This document shows, in pieces, positions 23,675 through 34,670 of a stretch of DNA of 64,000 nt. This stretch comes from Syngnathus acus (Eukaryota; Chordata; Actinopteri; Syngnathiformes; Syngnathidae), in the NCBI RefSeq assembly GCF_901709675.1, contig NC_051105.1, forward strand, positions 5,879,104 to 5,943,103, written 5' to 3'. How positions within the stretch are numbered: the first letter of the stretch is position 1; each line of letters begins with the position of its first letter. The notes below the pieces were generated by a model that was not told the DNA's origin, did no database searches, and worked only from the letters and a program-made list of their open reading frames with translations. The position numbers and the translations under genes were made by a program.

Positions 23675-25855
23675 GGACAAAGCTGATGAGCATTCAGCAG
23701 ATATTTGAAGTTGCTGGTGTCTCCAGATTCCCAACAATCTCTCAATGCAGGATTATCCAAAGGTTTGTTGTCATGGTACCCAGAAACTGCTGCTTTTGGC
23801 TCAACAACACAAAGAGATTTTCCAATTGTTCTTCGTTCTTTTTTTCATTGATCAATGTTGTCTTGCTTTCCATCTGAAGGAGTTTTGGATGGGTTGATGA
23901 TAGCTAACAAGATTATGACCTGAGCAAGACGGAAGTGAAGTGATGGTTTTAGTTTGAATAATGGGACCCGGGATGGAAGGAGCCTTTAGGATGCCTGAAG
24001 GTGTTAAAATGAACTCTGCTTCTAACGAACCATTTACAGCCAGAAAATACCACTAAAGCTTCACCTGCTATGAGTGTAGTCAGGAAAAAAATGTGCAGCC
24101 ACCCTTCCCTAACCTCAAACCTTTTGAGAACTTGCGAAGCATCCTTAAAAGGAAGATTAATGAAGACTGACTGCAGTATAACTGAAATCCTCAAATGACA
24201 TGGAAACAGAAATTCTCTTTTAACTTATGAATTTAAAGAGTGAGAGCGTTGCTGATGCTATATTGAAGGGGGTTAGTTTAAAATCATAAATGAAAAGAAT
24301 GAATATTTGTCATAAGATGCATAAACACACCCTCACAGAATGTATTTTAAAGAGAATTTACAAAATACTTTGACTTTGTCGCCTACTGTTCTTAAAATCG
24401 TAAAATCTCAGGCAGCTGATTGTTTTGATATTTCAAAATCAAACTGCGACATTGCTTCGTCCTTGCGGGAATGCTGACTGACGGCACATTTACATTGTGC
24501 ACTCCTGAAAGACAAGGCTTCACTAAAATTGTAACGTGTGTCCAAAATATTCATTTCTTCCCTTATTATTATTCTGCAGTTTCTTTTAAGCCCTCACATC
24601 ACTCAGTGGATTTAAACTCAATCATGGCCCCACTTCAAGAAGGCCGTAGACACTGCGATGCATTTGTGTGAGTTAGCATTTAGAGCGCTGATAATGATGC
24701 AGTGTGAAATTAAAGCACATCTTGAGTCTGTTGGAGTGCCCATGGTTTAGGTCGCCACTGATGTGAAGCCGGGTCTTTTTTTAACTTTGGATTCATGGAG
24801 CGAAAATCACTTTGTGTAATGGCAGACTCATCCAAAGTGTTGGCCACAGGCGGCCTTGGTTCACAGGCTGAATTTACTCTGTTGGTCCAAGTGGCTAATT
24901 TCCATCCAATGGCGATATTTGTACCTTTGGGAAGGACTGGACGAGTGGAAGACATTTTGTGGCATCATTCCAGAAATTGAGGTCAAGTTAGGCACCAAAC
25001 TGTGAAAAATTCACCTTTATTTGTTTTTTTTTTTCAAGAAATGTAGGTTATAAAACATCGTACGATTGTATTTGTTCAGCTCAACAATATATATATTCTT
25101 ATGAGAGATGTTTTTCTGCATGGTGCAGCCCAATTAAAGACGAGCAGGCAACTGAAAAACTCGCATTTCTAAAGTTTCTGTGAAAAAGTTTTTTTTTTTT
25201 TGCATCCTAATTTAATTTTAATAATACTAAAAGTACCCATCAGGTTTGCAAATTAATGGTAATGTTAGTTTTTGCTCAAAAGTGATTGATTGATTAATTA
25301 ATTAATGCATTCACTCATTCATCAACAGAAGTATGAACAAGTACAAGAACTTGTCCAGTCCTTCCTCCCGTTTTCTGTATATTACTCATGTCGATTTGTT
25401 ACACTATTAAATTATTTATGAACACAAAAAACAAAATGATCCTAAAGTAAATGCTTGCTGTATATGCTGTTACGCTACCTGGCCTAGAACAAACTTTTTC
25501 AATGAATGTCTTTCTGATGGTATGTGTAGCAGGGCTGCATTCCTGAGTCACTCTATTATGACTGAAAACATTGCAAGGTCGACCTCGGCTTGATAATGTC
25601 ATTTCGATTGAGTCATGTATCTAACATCTCATCGCACAAACAATTGCAAAGAAGATATACAAACAAGAACCAAATGGCTGATTTGTGAGTGAGTCATCCA
25701 GAGGGCAAAACCCCGTTGACTCACATTTAGACACCAGTTATATATAATTCTAAACTCTAGTTTGTGCATGGTTTAATTGAAATACGGGAAAAGCAGAAAA
25801 TGTCCCCCGATTCTGAAATGACCCAAATGCTGTCTATTTGTGTACACAGCGCTCC
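23675..25855. other. non-coding stretch
   Basis: No gene recognised; T run at 25186-25201, ATTAATTA repeats near 25293-25308. Confidence 0.3.
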
Positions 25856-25859
25856 AACA

Positions 25860-26120
25860 TCGAATATACGGCCATGTTAAGTCGCGCCAAATTTGCACTT
25901 TGCAATCATACCTTGAGAGACTGTGATCATTAAGCACATTTATGCAAATGAAGGTGGCGGAAAGAAGGCGCAAGGGGATGTGCGGCAGCATAATCAGGCA
26001 TGTAAGGTCACCAGAAATGATGGAACAGCAATTCTGCCTCTTCGCCCCCTCTACGGGACGATAGCACGCCACCTGGCTCATCTATCACTGCTGGAAGTGC
26101 TGAGAGGCTGAGGGCTGCCA
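25860..26120. promoter_or_regulatory. candidate conserved non-coding element with octamer
   Basis: Mixed-composition block holding a POU octamer ATGCAAAT (25943-25950) within TTTATGCAAATGAAGG, plus GGTGGCGG and CGCCCCCTCTACGG motifs. It has a 62-codon open frame without coding character. Regulatory role is inferred. Confidence 0.22.
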
Positions 26121-27010
26121 ATAAACAAAATATATATAAATTAAAATAGAGCAAAGTCCTCGAGAGACACTGAGAGACTGTTTTTCCTCAGCAAATGTCA
26201 GCTGTAAACACTGTGCTCATTTATAGGCTGTAATGGTTTTGTGTTGCCATGGATACAAACATCTTCATTTGTCGGCTTATTCTAAATGAAAAGATGAGTT
26301 TGGAAAATTTTCTATTTACATGCCAAAGTATATAATTCCACTGAGGGCAGCTGGCAGTCTGAAAAGGATGAATTCGGATATTTGAGAAAAAACGGAATGA
26401 ATTGTCATATTACGAGAATTTAGGTTTGGGGTTTTTCTTTTAAAAAAAATTCAGGGTGTCCCTTGTACTCGTTCATACCGAATGCCATTCGCTTTGTTTG
26501 TCTTTTGTGTTCTCTTTTTGAATGCCGTTAAGATGTTTGCTTGCTAAGCGTCATTAAACCGCAATACACTAGAAGGAAAGAACAAAACGCAGGACAGATG
26601 GCGTCAATTAATTTGTTGTACGTACTGTCGTGCAGCGCTGCCAGAACGCCAAGCCGTCTTGTGCCATTGATGTCTACACAAACTTTCAGAAACTTTTGTC
26701 AACTGTCAAAATTGATCTCCTTTGTCAGAGCCTGAGGCGTGAATCGGTATCTCCTTGTTGATTTTTGTTTTGTATTCACTATTGTTAGTGTGTCATTTCC
26801 CCGTTTGATTTTCTATGTATGAGATTTTGATTGACGAACATGGACTAGACCGGTGATCCCTAACCAGGGTGCCATTTCAGAAAATTTCACCCAAGTGCGG
26901 AGGGAGGGCTGGAGCCTATGCTAGCTAACTTTGGGCAAGTGGCAGGCGATACCCTAAACTGGTCACCAGCTAATCGTAGACGTTTAAGCATATTAAACAA
27001 ACCTAATTTT
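26121..27010. other. non-coding stretch with SINE remnant
   Basis: 26905-26980 (GGGCTGGAGCCTATGCTAGCT, CTTTGGGCAAGTGGC, CTGGTCACCAGCTAATCG) is a minus-oriented decayed piece of the ATGG-tailed SINE. The rest shows nothing recognised. Confidence 0.45.
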
Positions 27011-27013
27011 TGT

Positions 27014-27060
27014 TACAATGTCGTTCCAGACTATAAGTCGCACCAGTTAAATAAAGTATC
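27014..27060. repeat. half-element fragment of MITE family A
   Basis: TTCCAGACTATAAGTCGCACC matches the left terminal region of the copies at 12093 and 28156, but no matching right end follows. A truncated or recombined copy. Confidence 0.5.
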
Positions 27061-28155
27061 ATGAAGAAAAGAAAAACTGTTAGACTTGCACCCAAAATCG
27101 ATGTTCCCTAATTGCGCTGACAACAGTGAACAACTTCAAAACTGCTTCTAAATACGGAATTATTTTTCTCTTATATTTAAAATGGCTTACGTTAAATAGA
27201 ATCATGTGTCACCTTTTTACCATAGGTAGAATCTTGGTCGGTTTTAGTGGTGTAAATAATAAATCCTCGTTATGGCAGATGCTACAAAATTCATGAAGGC
27301 TGTGGCAATGCACCAAACATTGGCCAATGAAGAAAATAAAGTAGTCATGGCAACAATGTTTGGCAACATCTGCCACACTAAGAATTTACAAAAGATACAA
27401 TATGCCACCATGATTCTACCTTCGGCCACAATGCGACTCAGGATTCTTGGTTTGGCTGACGTGAACTCTCATTTTCATTCAAGTCACACCTGAGTGTAAG
27501 TGAAAATAGTCCCGCGTTCGACACTGCTTGTTGATGACAATTGGAGGACTAAACCTTTACCTTTCTGTTCAGAAAGAGACTTCTGTTTAGCATGTCTGCC
27601 TCACAGTTGTGTGTGCTGAAAGTCAAAGTTGTAAACCAAAGCAGGCTGGCTTCAAGGGTTCACCAGCAAAGAGCAAATCCTCTTCAAAGAAATCCCCTTT
27701 AAGTCCAGGAAAGGATTTTGTTTTGTTTCTTCTTTTGCCAGCAGAGATCACAAAGTAACATTTTTGACCATGTCTAAGGTTGTTCTTCGTCTTCTGCGCA
27801 GTTAAGGTGACACGTTACGCGCTTCAATTATTCTGTGACGCACGAGGGGAGTGATGATCTTCTCTGCTGTATTTCGTAACCATTCTTATAAGCTACTGTT
27901 AAAGCTGATCATAAAGGAAAATTTCAAAAACTACAGAAATAATCACTTAAAATGTATTGTCCATAAAAATAAATTCCCCCTAAAAGTTCAATACATATAA
28001 ATATTTTCTGTTTCATTGCGTAAAAGAACATTTTTGTGTACTGCAAATACTCAATATCTTCTAATTGATGGGCAACCGTCGATTGCGTTCCTTTTTGTTT
28101 ACATAAACAGGATCAGCAACATATATTTTTCATGTGAATTATAATTTGCAGTTTT
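27061..28155. other. non-coding stretch
   Basis: Nothing recognised. Short open frames at 27244-27493 on both strands overlap and lack domain features. Confidence 0.3.
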
Positions 28156-28331
28156 TACCGTAATTTCCGGACTATAAATCGCACCGGAGTATAAATCGCA
28201 CCAGCCATAAAATGCCCAAAAAAGTGAAAAAAAAACATATATATGTATATAAGTCGCTCCTGAGTATAAGTCGCCCCCCCACCCAAACTATGAAAAAAAA
28301 AAACGCGACTTATAGTGCGAAAATTACGGTA
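28156..28331. mobile_element. MITE-like inverted-repeat element, family A, copy 2
   Basis: TACCGTAATTTCCGGACTATAA on the left and TTATAGTGCGAAAATTACGGTA on the right, with the same internal GCCATAAAATGCCC and GAGTATAAGTCGC blocks as the copy at 12093. 176 bp, TA at both ends. The two copies are nearly collinear and differ mostly in A-run lengths, so the family probably spread recently. Confidence 0.86.
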
Positions 28332-31220
28332 GTTGGTGTTGAATATAGCGATTGCGACAATTAACATGAAAAAAAAGATTTTTTTTTTGTTTGTAACGAA
28401 AGACGTGCAACATTTTTCATGCAGCAAAATAAGCAAGCTTAACTAAATATTTGTAATCTCCAATCTTGCTCGTTTATTGGATAGCAATGTGCATCAACAC
28501 TAAAATGCTTGTAATTGCCTATGACTAGTCTTTGTGGTTGATTTTCCATTTTCTCACAGCTTCAAAATTGTTTCTTCAAATAGGTCACAGCTATCTGAGA
28601 GTACGATACATAATCCAGTAGTTTTTCATTTGTTTTTCAATTCTTTGTTCTAACAGTAATTGCACACAATGGGGAGCTGAAGTTGTCCCATGAGTAAATA
28701 GCAGGTATCATCAGTTGTACCGTCTGTAGCCTTTTTTCTTGACCTGTAGATTGCATTGTTCTGCTGTTGTCTTTTTTATTTTATGTCATCCCCCCCCCCC
28801 CCCTTCATGTTTACATGACATTTACATCATATCCCAAAGCAATTAACCCAACAAAGAGAGACGCTAACAGCACAAAGTCACTTTTCAGGACGTAAGAGCA
28901 CATTAAATCTGTGTGCATATTGTAGTAGAAAATGCTTGCACTTGCAACATTTGTCCCCACAGTTCAGTCGGGAGCTGCTGCGGGTCATTACCTCAGCCAA
29001 TTATTGATGAATTATTGATTGCGCACGTGTGTGTGCGCGGGTCTGTTTTTACAGAACGTGTGAGTGTCAATGTGTGTGTGTGTGTATGTATGTGTGTGTG
29101 TATATTTTGCATTATTGTTTGTGTCAAATATTGATTTGATCTCGAAATGAAAGGTAGGTTTTGAGTTTTACAGTACGGCAGTGTGACCGACTTCAATAAA
29201 TAGACCTTTGACTCATAAGAAAAACATAATTGCAGCCCTCTAGAATTTGTATTTGAGTGCCACTGCTTTAGTATAATCTCTACTTGTCACACACAGCGAT
29301 GGTTTCAACTCCCAAGTTTTCTTTGACTTTGATGCAATATGTTTCCGGAATATTTTCCGTTCAATCCTAAATTGTACCAATTAATCCTGCCACCTTGCAG
29401 AATGTTCTCATGCCATCTGAGCTAAGTGGTAGCCATCTTGGTCCAGGACATAATGAAAGTCCTTTGGAGCGATTGTGCTGCTTTTGTGGGATTTAGCGGG
29501 GGGAAAAAAAATCAACTGCAAGCACTAGTTGGTTTACTGGCAATATTACATTGATTCCAATGCAAAGAGAGGAAAAAGGCTCTGCGGCCTCTTACAGAAT
29601 CTTAATTAACTGCTCTGACGATTCCGTGTGAGTATTTATGTGCCAGTGTGGAAATGAAAACAGCTATTTTATTGTTTTTTTTTTTGGGTGAGATTATTTT
29701 GAATCTTGATGAATGGCGGCCTTTGATGGTGGTGACCGTGGTAACCTTCAGTCGCAGCTCTTTGTCACTGTCAGGTATGCTGTGCCAATCTAAACTGCCT
29801 CCACTGCCACCTACTCCCCTCATCGTGCACCCTCCTCCCCTCCATGTCCCAGCAACACAACATCTGGTCAGTCAGCCTGTTTGTTGCGTGTGTGGCAGTT
29901 TGGTTGTTGGGCAAAATCCAAATTGACATTCCCGCATCGTGATGTTTTCCCTCCATTGCAAACACTGTCCAAAAGGATAGTTGTTATTGTTCACAGTCCT
30001 GCTGTTGTTTTGATTGCAAATATTAAGAAGACTTTGGAGACTTCAGCAGATAAATACTATTAGGTTTCATTTGGGATTACACATTGATCGTGATGACAAT
30101 TGTGAATTATCGACTTGACGTTCTGTCTTGAGCCAGCTCGAGAGTGGCAAAGCGTGCATTTTTCAAACCTTAAACTCAGACTCTCACTTGTTCACCCTTG
30201 AATAACAGATGGCATGGTGAGATTAACAATATAAAAGGTAAATTAAAGCCCGACTGGGAATTTAGATATTCAAATTATTTTTGAAATAAATCAAATAATT
30301 GTATTAGTATGAATTGTTATATTATACCAGATATCAGATAAGCTAATAGCCTGGCTTTTTGTATTTCTTCTTCTACTCCTGTTTGAGCTTTGCTCTTCCT
30401 TATACTTTCTGGCATTTCTGCTGCACTCTGGGTTCTGGAGCCACATTTGGTGGGTCAAGGACAGCTTGTAAAACAAAATATAGGTCCCTGGTTTAAGACA
30501 GTAGCAACACATGACATTTCGAGGTTGAAAACGGCAAGCACCAGTGTAAGACTACTTTCTTAGTTAGAGCTGCACTGGCTGTTTTTGTTGTATCTTCATA
30601 GCATGGCATGGTGGAATAGTGGTAAGCACGTCTGCTCCATAGTTCTGCAACCTAAGAATTGAATCTTTTTATGGCGGACAGGAATGCATCATGCATCACT
30701 ATGGTGTAATGATAGATTGAACACCCCATTTGCAGAATTTTCTGGGGTGGGCTTGCTTATTTGTTGTTTTTGTGCATAGGCCAAAGCAATATCATTATTT
30801 CTTTGCTATTGAGGACCTTCCAATTCATTTGAATATCAATGCAGAATGAAGGAAAACAAGCACGATGTAAACACAACCTCTGCAGAATGGAAGCAGCCTC
30901 TCACATAAGAAACGTTCTTGATGTTTTTATAGGATAAAAATGCAGGCAGTTAAAACTGTCCCAGTTGAACTTTTACACGTCTATCATTTTGTTGGGGAAA
31001 AAAATATATTATATTATATTTATATATATATATATGTGTATATGTATGTGTGCAAATTCCTAAAACAATAAAACAGTAACAAGAGGATAACACACCTGTG
31101 TATTTATGGTGGTGCTAAATGGTCAAGTCTCAATCTTCCTGTCCAAACTAATATTAAACATGTCATTGGTGTTAATAGTCTATCAAATAGTCTGTCTTGT
31201 CCTCTGGAGTTAGACAAATC
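28332..31220. other. non-coding stretch with several simple repeats
   Basis: No gene recognised. Poly-C at 28791-28803; TG repeats at 29067-29105; T run near 29678; TA repeats at 31006-31046. 29700-29880 is GC-richer and has a 92-codon frame, but its P-rich end comes from a pyrimidine-rich tract, and I see no splice context. Confidence 0.3.
29067..29105 (+). repeat. (TG)n microsatellite, interrupted
   Basis: TG units broken by TATG; read on the minus strand it gives the artefactual TH-rich open frame in this area. Confidence 0.9.
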
Positions 31221-31224
31221 AGAA

Positions 31225-31510
31225 AATGAGAATGAAGCAGGAGGGACGGGCCAAATGTTATCGAAAGCTCCAGCTGTGCGTGCTGATACGGCCCCGCGGT
31301 GGGGTGCCTGGGCTCGGCCAAGTGACTCCAGAGGACGCTCTTTAAAGGCCGCGCGGAATTAATGAGATGAGCCGTGACTCTCGGGGGGCTCGGCTAAATC
31401 AACATCGCGTTGCGATCGCCACTGAGGTCACAGCCAAGCGGCACCGCCGCCTCGCCGCTCTTCATTCGCTGCTGCACTTCATTAAATAGATGAACACAAT
31501 CAACAAAAAA
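31225..31510. promoter_or_regulatory. CpG-rich candidate enhancer or CNE
   Basis: The densest CpG block of the central desert: GGCCCCGCGGTGGGG, GGCCGCGCGGAATTAATGAG, CATCGCGTTGCGATCGCC and GGCACCGCCGCCTCGCC, mixed with AT-rich homeodomain-like cores (AATTAATGAG, CATTAAATAG). It also has an E-box CAGCTG (31271-31276). No sustained coding frame on either strand. It resembles developmental enhancers or an unmethylated island, but conservation was not tested. Confidence 0.3.
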
Positions 31511-34000
31511 AGCTCCATTGGAAACATAACTGGGGAAAAATAACAGGAAGAACTTGGCGCTCGACAAGCAGCAGCTTTGGAAAAAACAGTTACTAAAATT
31601 CATTGGCACGGGCTAAATAGAGGTTTTCCTAATTGCTGTTCAAAATGGTCAAATTAGTTTCAGCAAACTGAGAATCTGTCTCAAGACTGTATCATAAAGT
31701 TGTCTAATAAAGCTCAATCCAATTTCCTCTCAGAACACTTCGTACAAGGTATTTTTCTAATCGTTGGATAACATATTGAGAAAAACGTGCAACCAATCAG
31801 GTGGGAAATAACTAAGAGCTGATAAAGAGACGTCACACACCATCTCATGACACTCTGATGAATGCGAAAGGATTCTGCCAAAACATGTCGGTTTAAAAAA
31901 AACGACAAAACTGAGATAAAGCAAATACGTGACTAATTATATTATTGGTGAGGCTGCATTAGTGTATCGAAAATGAAAACGTTTGACTTCACTTCCCTTT
32001 TAAAGGCTGTCTACTGAAAAACCAGAACATTTCTTGTTCTCACAAAGCAACCTTACCCTTGCATTTACATCCATTTAAGTAGTTGGAGTCAAATCGGATC
32101 GAAAATCAACAACTTCTTGACTCGGAATAGATATTACAAAACGTGGAGTACGTACGGCATTGGTGAAAAATCGCAAAAGACGGATTTTAATGGTGTATTG
32201 AACCTAAAGCGAAGCGTTTATGGTTGTGGAAAAGAGTGAATTGATCTTTAAACAATGCAAGTAAAAGATTTAAGCCAGTTGGTCCCTGCGAGGATGGAAT
32301 TTGATCCTTTGCACACGGCACTCGAGAGCCATTGATTACTCATTAGCACATCACAGAGCGCTTGTTAGCTAATTGAAACAAGGCTTTTCAATGCATAAGT
32401 CGTCCGCACACTCAATGATACTGTATGATGATCGAACAAAACCCCGGCGCAACCATGCCTAGGAAATTATGTACAGCATGGACAGAATTCTATAAACATG
32501 GATTTTGTCCAGCTCAGATGTGCAGCCACCTCTCAAGGTGTACCCCGCCTTTCAGCCAAACTTATCTGGGATCAACTCTAGCATATCCTTTGTGAGGATA
32601 AGCAGCACAGAGAATGAATGGATGGATAAACTGAATTACTTTAAACTATATTGGATTATAAACCAATTAGAATACAGAACCGGCAGATACAATTAGAATT
32701 AAGGATGGCAGAAAACATCGATTTTAGCACTGCTCAAATGAATACAACCTAAAGTGGATCTAATTGTAACATAAAAATGTTTTCACAATGAGAATTGGAA
32801 CACAAGATTATTTATCAAAAGTCCCATCAGAGGATATTATTCAAACTCAAACTGCCAAACAAGACATCGGTGGCGTTCTGCATCGAGTCCATCTTCTGCT
32901 TCTCCATCATCGTGTGCTACACTGCTGCCACTGCTAGAGCAGGTAGAGACCTCAGCGCACTGAGTAGGTCGGATTTCAACTGACCCCGGTTTGACCCTCG
33001 TCCTTTAGACAGCAGGTTAAGGTCAATCAACTTCATGAATGTAATTGATTTGACAATACAATCTGATTTTGGTAACATGCAGCCAAAGAGGCAAAACTCT
33101 AGCAGCCCAATAGGGAAGATTTGCAATCAGATGAGGCTTGGTGGCTCTTCTACCAACGACACTGAAAACCGAAGCAAAATAGCATCACAAGCAGACAGAA
33201 ACAACTGGCATAAGGAACAAATAGCCAGTGGCATTATTTAGTTCAATATTAGCTCATGCTGAGGATGATTTAATAACATATTACTTTCAACGCTATTTCT
33301 GACCTGGATGTTGTCTGCCAGACTGAAAATTCCCTAAAGCTCTTCCTCAGAGTAAGGCATCTGCAGGGGGTGGAGAATTTCTCACCATTTCTGCAGGAGC
33401 GTTATCTTGTAATGGTTCAATTAATTTGTTGTGTTTCCACAATATTTTAGAACCTTTTTGCAAATGTTGCAGATTGCCATCGTATCATTTTCGCCCAGAG
33501 AATAATACCCTTTGTGTGCTTCTTTAACGTGCATGTGCCTGCTGTTGGCTGATTCAAGCTGGCCATTCACTTGTTAAGCGGGCATTGCTCATGTGAAGGG
33601 CTGCACTACATCAAAACAAAAGGAGGAGAGGGCGAGCAAAAGTGCTTGCTTCGCGCTGTGACCCCCCACCCCCCAGAGCAGCACTTAAGATGTAGGTAAT
33701 GAGAAGCGGCCTCACAGACGCAGTCAGCGAAGTTACCTCTTTGATAAATATGCAGCAGTGCATACGGGAAACGCTCCTACTTATCCCATGACATAGAAAT
33801 TGAGCAATATCAATTTCAAAATCGTTATCAATATTGTCGATATATGGATGGATGCTCCCACCACTTGTAAAAATAGGCAAGGCAGAACACAAAAACATTT
33901 GCAATTATATTCACTTGTATTGTATTAATAACGTCGTATACTAGAATATAGAGAATTGAAGTTTGTGACTCATGATGAATTTATTGTGGATCTGGTGATG
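31511..34000. other. non-coding stretch with SINE piece
   Basis: 32527-32625 (GTGTACCCCGCCTTTCAGCC, GTGAGGATAAGCAGCACAG, ATGGATGGAT) is a plus-oriented 3' piece of the ATGG-tailed SINE. 32860-32940 has codon-like composition with a hydrophobic frame (see findings). 33600-33720 is GC-richer. Otherwise nothing recognised. Confidence 0.35.
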
Positions 34001-34007
34001 TGACATT

Positions 34008-34024
34008 GACACCAGGGGGCAGTA
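34008..34024 (+). promoter_or_regulatory. CTCF-like site
   Basis: ACACCAGGGGGCAGT (34009-34023) matches 14 of 15 positions of the vertebrate CTCF core CCASYAGRKGGCRSY. A plausible insulator or loop anchor between the two genes; occupancy is unknown. Confidence 0.4.
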
Positions 34025-34434
34025 TAATATAGTCATGCAGACAAAGGAATACACTTTCACAACTTGCGTAAGTGACTCAGTAGTTGTTGTTTTTCACAGA
34101 GGATAAAGAATATATGCCTTTGAGTATTATTTGTCTAAATTTCTTGATGTACGTTGTAAGGAGTAGAAACTACAGGTTAAGTAAAAGGTCATCAGAGAAA
34201 TACTGAAAATACTCAAGAAGGTTCTGATATCTATCAAGACATCTGGACAAGTCTGCTGCGTTTTTAATGGTTTGTTGTTTTGATTGATCAGATAACATCT
34301 GATGCACAATATCTGAAGAACTGTAGTTGAGGTCAAAGTTCAAACACCTTAATCTGAAAATCAGCGGGGGGGTGCGGCAAGATGCGACAGCCAAGCAAAA
34401 AACGTGCGACTTGTGTGTCATTCAAATCAAACCA

Positions 34435-34670
34435 AGGTGAGGATTTCAATTAACGAGACCTCTGACAGGCCCACTGATTGAAAGGGACATCCTCGCCCAC
34501 GCCAAGTCGAGCCCCGCAGAGCTGTCACCGCCACTTGGCTTTGTTTACTGCGCCTCTTAAGACTAATGAGTCACGGCGCCCTGACCAGCTACACAATAAC
34601 ACAACTGCACAAGAGCGAGAGGTTTGCAAGCAACTTTGATTATGATGCAGCGACCGAGTCTCATGAATCG
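34435..34670. promoter_or_regulatory. candidate conserved non-coding element
   Basis: Mixed-composition block with a forkhead-like TTTGTTTAC (34539-34547), an AP-1-like ATGAGTCAC (34566-34574), a TCF/LEF-like ACTTTGATT and CGCCACTTGGC. No coding frame. Such clustering is typical of enhancers but is not proof. Confidence 0.25.

Noticed and set aside
28993-29196. TH-repeat open frame on the minus strand
   Set aside because: A translation of the TG microsatellite.
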